A stretch of 64,000 bases of DNA from Hirschia sp964351655. Its GTDB lineage: Bacteria > Pseudomonadota > Alphaproteobacteria > Caulobacterales > Hyphomonadaceae. The stretch lies in assembly GCA_964351655.1 (NCBI GenBank), contig CAYGPD010000001.1, positions 62,001-126,000 of the forward strand, written 5' to 3'. The position numbers and the translations under genes were made by a program. Numbering within the stretch: the first letter of the stretch is position 1; each line of letters starts with the position of its first letter. Below are positions 60,972 through 64,000 of this stretch, one piece after another. The notes beneath the pieces are model-generated. The model was not told the origin of the DNA, made no database searches, and saw only the letters and a list, made by a program, of their open reading frames with translations.

Positions 60972-61031
60972 ATGCTGCGTTGACGGGGCGATTCCTTAGG
61001 GTATCGACACGGGGGCGCGGCCATGCAGCAT
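60972..61031 (+). promoter_or_regulatory. Leader hairpin before the peroxiredoxin start
   Basis: ATGCTGC (60972-60978) and GCAGCAT (61025-61031) would pair directly next to the GGAG SD at 61032-61035. A second possible promoter, TTGACG-N16-TATCGA (60980-61007), lies inside the loop. The two readings exclude each other, depending on where transcription starts. Confidence 0.35.
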
Positions 61032-61043
61032 GGAGATTTGCAC

Positions 61044-61562
61044 ATGATTGGACGTCAGGTTCCTAAGGTTACTTTCCACACACGCGTTCGTGACGAAAGC
61101 ATTGGCGGCGACAACCCATTCCGTTGGGAAGATAAAACAAGCGACGACTACTTCAAAGGTAAGAAGGTTGTTCTTTTCTCTTTGCCAGGTGCTTTCACAC
61201 CAACATGTTCAACTTACCAATTGCCTGACTATGAGAAGCTTTTTGCTGACTTCCAAAGCAAAGGCGTCGATGCAATTTACTGTATGTCAGTGAACGACAC
61301 ATTCGTAATGAACGCATGGGCTAAAGGCCAAAACCTTAAAAACGTATCTGTGATCCCAGATGGTTCAGGTGAGTTCACACGTAAAATGGGTATGTTGGTC
61401 AACAAAGACAATATCGGTTTTGGTGCACGTTCATGGCGTTACGCTGCTGTTGTAAACGATGGTAAAATCGAGCAGTGGTTTGAAGAGCCAGGCTTTGAAG
61501 ACAATTGCGGTGATGACCCATACGGCGAATCTTCACCACAGAACGTTTTGAAAAGCCTCTAA
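61044..61562 (+). CDS. Peroxiredoxin (Prx5/AhpE-like class)
   Basis: 172 aa from ATG 61044 (GGAG eight bases upstream); an ATG at 61023 is also in frame. The peroxidatic Cys is in SLPGAFTPTCSTYQLPDYE. Prx5 marks include CMSVNDTFVMNAWAKGQ and the late GFGARSWRYAAVV. It reduces hydrogen peroxide and organic peroxides, probably using glutaredoxin or thioredoxin. Under a predicted Irr box. Codons are very regular, suggesting high expression. Confidence 0.95.
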   Translation: MIGRQVPKVTFHTRVRDESIGGDNPFRWEDKTSDDYFKGKKVVLFSLPGAFTPTCSTYQLPDYEKLFADFQSKGVDAIYCMSVNDTFVMNAWAKGQNLKNVSVIPDGSGEFTRKMGMLVNKDNIGFGARSWRYAAVVNDGKIEQWFEEPGFEDNCGDDPYGESSPQNVLKSL

Positions 61563-61587
61563 GTTTTTCTAAAATGAACTAAAAAAG

Positions 61588-61619
61588 AAGGCGACGGATA
61601 TAACATCCGTCGCCTTTTT
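61588..61619. terminator. Terminator after the peroxiredoxin gene
   Basis: A 12-bp stem AAGGCGACGGAT / ATCCGTCGCCTT with a five-base loop, followed by Us on the plus strand and a T-rich flank on the minus strand as well. Confidence 0.9.
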
Positions 61620-61687
61620 AGTGTGGGTTCTGTCTCGTGGGTGATGAATATTACGAGGAACCCGATGGAACTTGTGTGGTGCTTGAC

Positions 61688-62317
61688 CTAGGCTGCTTTT
61701 TGTAGGTCTTGATGTTGGTTTGTCGCTGCGCGCGGGCTGCTTGTTGCAATTTTGGATCTTGCGCGCGTTTGGACTGGTTTTTTCTGACTCTCTGGCTTTA
61801 CGGCATTGACGATAAAGGGCGTGAGTAGCGATTTTAAGCGGTCAGCTTCTTCAACATAGTATAAATCCATGGAGAAACGCAGCTCTGTATCGCGAAGCTT
61901 CAGTGTTGAGGTGTTTTTGTGCTTTTGGACGCGGACGGAATCGATAATTGGAGAATACCAGCTCGCCATATCGCTGTTCGTGCCGTTAACACTGATTAAG
62001 CGCTTATTGGTCAATGCGTATGCCATGTTGACGCGTTTCTTGCGGTTTGACGCTGCAAATATAGCACCGACAGCACGGGCAAGCGCGATGACGCCAAGCA
62101 CGACGAAAATAGCTGTCTTCTGAGTCGGGGCAAAATACCAGTTGGCAAGTGCGCCAGCGCCCAGTGTGACGAAGAAAGCTGCATTCTTCCAGTAGAATGT
62201 CTTGATTTTATTGCAAATTATTTGTCTGTCGGGAAAGCCGGACCAAATGATTCTTTCATCACTTGCTAGGTCGGATTCAATTTTCCCGATCGCGGCATAC
62301 ATTGCCTTCTTACACAT
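61688..62317 (-). CDS. Bacterial PH-domain membrane protein
   Basis: 209 aa. An N-terminal soluble segment (ERIIWSGFPDRQIICNKIK), two helices (AAFFVTLGAGALANWYF, TAIFVVLGVIALARAVGAIF), then a bPH-like domain starting NMAYALTNKRLISVNGTNS. This is the general layout of bPH_2 proteins. The C-terminal 40 residues are basic and low-complexity. A perfect CtrA-type box lies 33-47 bases upstream, so it may be a cell-cycle-regulated envelope protein. Confidence 0.75.
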   Translation of the reverse strand: MCKKAMYAAIGKIESDLASDERIIWSGFPDRQIICNKIKTFYWKNAAFFVTLGAGALANWYFAPTQKTAIFVVLGVIALARAVGAIFAASNRKKRVNMAYALTNKRLISVNGTNSDMASWYSPIIDSVRVQKHKNTSTLKLRDTELRFSMDLYYVEEADRLKSLLTPFIVNAVKPESQKKPVQTRARSKIATSSPRAATNQHQDLQKAA

Positions 62318-62349
62318 TCACTCTACTCACTCTACGAAAGTCTCAACAA

Positions 62350-62364
62350 TTAACCATGTATTAA
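62350..62364. promoter_or_regulatory. CtrA-type binding box
   Basis: TTAACCATGTATTAA is TTAA-N7-TTAA, close to a -35 position for the PH-domain gene. Two further TTAAC words occur near 62438 and 62447, spaced by five bases rather than seven. Confidence 0.55.
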
Positions 62365-62523
62365 TGTAGAAAACGCGGAAATTCTCTCTCCGTCAAGGGC
62401 ATTTGCAAGTCAATTGGGGAGAAGATTGGATATTGTGAAGATAGTTAACATCATTAACGCCTGAATAGGGGTGCGTTTACCTTTTGTTAAGACTTCAGAG
62501 CCTGACGAGAGCTTGATCTATAC

Positions 62524-63762
62524 TTAAAATCGAGCAGAGGAGGGGGATGTATTGATGATGCAGCGATTGAGGTGGCGTGCTCCGAAGCGCGGGGACCAAG
62601 CTAAGGATTTGGTGAGATTTGTACTGAGATGCAGGTCGGGCCAATGGGTGAAGAGGCGTTGAAGTGCAATTTCAGCAATCAAATGTGCAAGTTGAGCGCC
62701 GCCGCAAAAGTGTGCGCCTGCACCAAAAGATATATGGCGAATAGGTGTACGCGAGATATTAAATGTCTCGGGAGCGGAAATGGTGTTCGGGTCCATGTTT
62801 GTGGCGGCTAGGAAACCAAATACGATATCGCCGCGCTTAAAGGCGTGGTCGTAGAAAGTGAAGGCTTCTTTGGCGTAGCGCGGAGCGGTCATTTGCGCAG
62901 GGGCTGCATAGCGCAGTATTTCTTCAACTGCGTTGGGAGCTTTGGTCCAGTCTTGCGTTAGAACTCTGAGCTGGGATGGGTTGTCCAGAAGGGTCAAACA
63001 GCCCAACGCGATAAGATTGGATGTTGTAGAATGACCCGCTTGCATAAGAAAATAGGCAAGGTGTGTAAGGTCATCTGCATCCATTTGGCTTTTTGCTTCG
63101 GGTGGTTGTGTAAGCTGATAGCAAAGACTGTCCTGAGGGAGATCATCAGATGCAAGAAGTGCTTTAAGGTATGCGAGTAATTTTTTGCCGGCCGACTGTT
63201 GGTTCATGCCGCCGAGAGGACCTTCAGGATATGATATCTGAGTGAAGAGTTTGAGGATATTGGGCACATCTGACTTGGGGATGCCCATAAGCTCCATCAT
63301 AACGAGAACGGGCAGTAGGCGACTATATTGCGACACAAGATCTATGTGACCGGATGCAAAACCTTTTGCAGGCGTAACGTTATCTAATAAAGTATCAGCA
63401 AGTGCTGCGATATTAGGGCGGAGGGTTTTTATGCCGGATTTTCGTAGGGCCATATCCAGTTGATGACGGATGGCGCGGTGCTCATTGCCCTCTTTTAGGA
63501 ATAAGCTGCCATTGGAAGGTTTCCAGTCGGGTATTGCGCCAGCTTTATGTGAGATGACTGACTTGCCAACCAGTGTCGCATCCGTGGTGAAGCGATGAGG
63601 GCTTTTAAGAAGATCAATAATAGCTTCGTTAGATGTGGCGAGAATGGCTTTACCGATTTTGGGAATTTTAACCGAAATCAAAGGGCCATTTTGTACAAGT
63701 GAGCTGAGTGTTTTGTGAGGAGAGCGAAGATATTGGCTGTCCGTAAAATCAATCTCAGACAC
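62524..63762 (-). CDS. Cytochrome P450
   Basis: 412-aa soluble bacterial P450. The heme ligand is in FGAGAHFCGGAQLAHL, the oxygen-activation motif in the I helix is MQAGHSTTSN and the K-helix ExxR is AVEEILRYA. Monooxygenase needing a ferredoxin and reductase, neither nearby. Substrate unknown. The AGHST in place of AGxDT/AGxET is a mild variation often seen in bacterial P450s. Confidence 0.92.
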   Translation of the reverse strand: MSEIDFTDSQYLRSPHKTLSSLVQNGPLISVKIPKIGKAILATSNEAIIDLLKSPHRFTTDATLVGKSVISHKAGAIPDWKPSNGSLFLKEGNEHRAIRHQLDMALRKSGIKTLRPNIAALADTLLDNVTPAKGFASGHIDLVSQYSRLLPVLVMMELMGIPKSDVPNILKLFTQISYPEGPLGGMNQQSAGKKLLAYLKALLASDDLPQDSLCYQLTQPPEAKSQMDADDLTHLAYFLMQAGHSTTSNLIALGCLTLLDNPSQLRVLTQDWTKAPNAVEEILRYAAPAQMTAPRYAKEAFTFYDHAFKRGDIVFGFLAATNMDPNTISAPETFNISRTPIRHISFGAGAHFCGGAQLAHLIAEIALQRLFTHWPDLHLSTNLTKSLAWSPRFGARHLNRCIINTSPSSARF

Positions 63763-63946
63763 TTTTTATTTCCTCTCTTCAAATCAGTTCGCTTCGATCT
63801 TCTAACCTAAATTGAAACTGTATGAAATAGTAGGATTTTCGCTAAGATTAACTATCTTATTCTATAATTATTCAGTGTTTTTCTGGTTATATGTTTTACA
63901 AGTTTGGTCGTACCAAGAATAAGCGTTTAGTAGGAGTAGATAGGTG

Positions 63947-64000
63947 ATGAAAATGAATTTGGTTCAACGACTTAAAAGTGATGTGACCTATGTACGTGGA
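63947..64000 (+). CDS. Start of a gene cut by the window edge, possibly a long-chain acyl-CoA synthetase
   Basis: An open frame of 18 codons from ATG 63947 (AGGAG upstream) begins MKMNLVQRLKSDVTYVRG. This vaguely resembles the start of alphaproteobacterial long-chain acyl-CoA synthetases. A second ATG at 63953 is also possible. The call is tentative because almost all of the protein lies outside the window. Confidence 0.4.
   Translation, partial: MKMNLVQRLKSDVTYVRG

Noticed and set aside
62436..62452. GTTAACATCATTAACG as a further CtrA box
   Set aside because: The two TTAA words are five bases apart, not seven, so it does not fit the CtrA full-site spacing.

Overview
The window is a gene-dense stretch of an alphaproteobacterial chromosome. 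Base composition looks like mid-to-high 40s percent G+C by eye; it was not computed. The lineage call rests on gene neighbourhoods: hemC-hemD-Mic60-hemY, dapF/mtaB/ftsY/yciB, ccmABCDG next to acnA, and IalB, DUF2161 and DUF1223 proteins. It also rests on regulatory words typical of the class: three TTAA-N7-TTAA CtrA-type boxes, one Irr-type ICE box and one Zur-type box. A marine Caulobacterales/Maricaulales-like organism fits best, but that is inference. No rRNA, tRNA, CRISPR array, prophage or intact insertion sequence was seen.

Layout. 1-6028: the infC/rpmI/rplT/pheS translation genes, unusually spread out by a VOC protein, a PD-(D/E)XK-like DUF2161 protein, a secreted protein and a lipoprotein. 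pheT is not beside pheS. 6122-10893: two glycosyltransferases, an alpha/beta hydrolase, a YeeZ-like SDR and a TPR protein. 10987-14884: a triple-FKBP lipoprotein, threonine ammonia-lyase and a GNAT/FemAB-like acyltransferase. 15038-19820: the heme/cristae-like operon hemC-hemD-Mic60-hemY. 19905-22420: tsaD-gpsA-yciI. 22404-25776: pqiA, pyrF, a trypsin-like protease, DUF350 and a small membrane protein. 26357-30696: rlmN, small envelope proteins, thpR and a BI-1 protein. 31398-35889: a four-gene GldA/GldF/GldG/DUF4340 ABC system. 35904-42477: DUF1223, acnA, and divergent ccmABCDG for cytochrome c maturation. 42529-51836: MarR, yciB, flippase, ftsY, mtaB, merC, an ArsR/SRPBCC pair, an EF-hand lipoprotein and dapF. 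52105-64000: a prolyl oligopeptidase, redoxin, cytochrome c, hrpB, a phosphatase, a DAACS transporter, a peroxiredoxin, a PH-domain protein, a P450 and the first codons of a further gene.

How the genes work together. Most of the window is housekeeping: translation, heme and cytochrome biogenesis, the TCA cycle, membrane targeting and envelope. Iron, heme and redox are recurring themes (hemCD, ccm, acnA, P450, cytochrome c, and a peroxiredoxin under a predicted Irr box). The most notable items are regulatory or structural: an infC reading frame whose only sensible start is AUA; a Zur-like operator on a MerC-family gene; a nearly ideal Irr box on a peroxiredoxin gene; three CtrA-type boxes on poorly known envelope genes; a perfect 27-bp inverted repeat between convergent genes; and two intergenic stretches that look like unannotated structured RNA or repeat elements. 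Several start codons were moved inward from the longest frame using Shine-Dalgarno (SD) spacing, lipobox position or family length; these are noted per gene.
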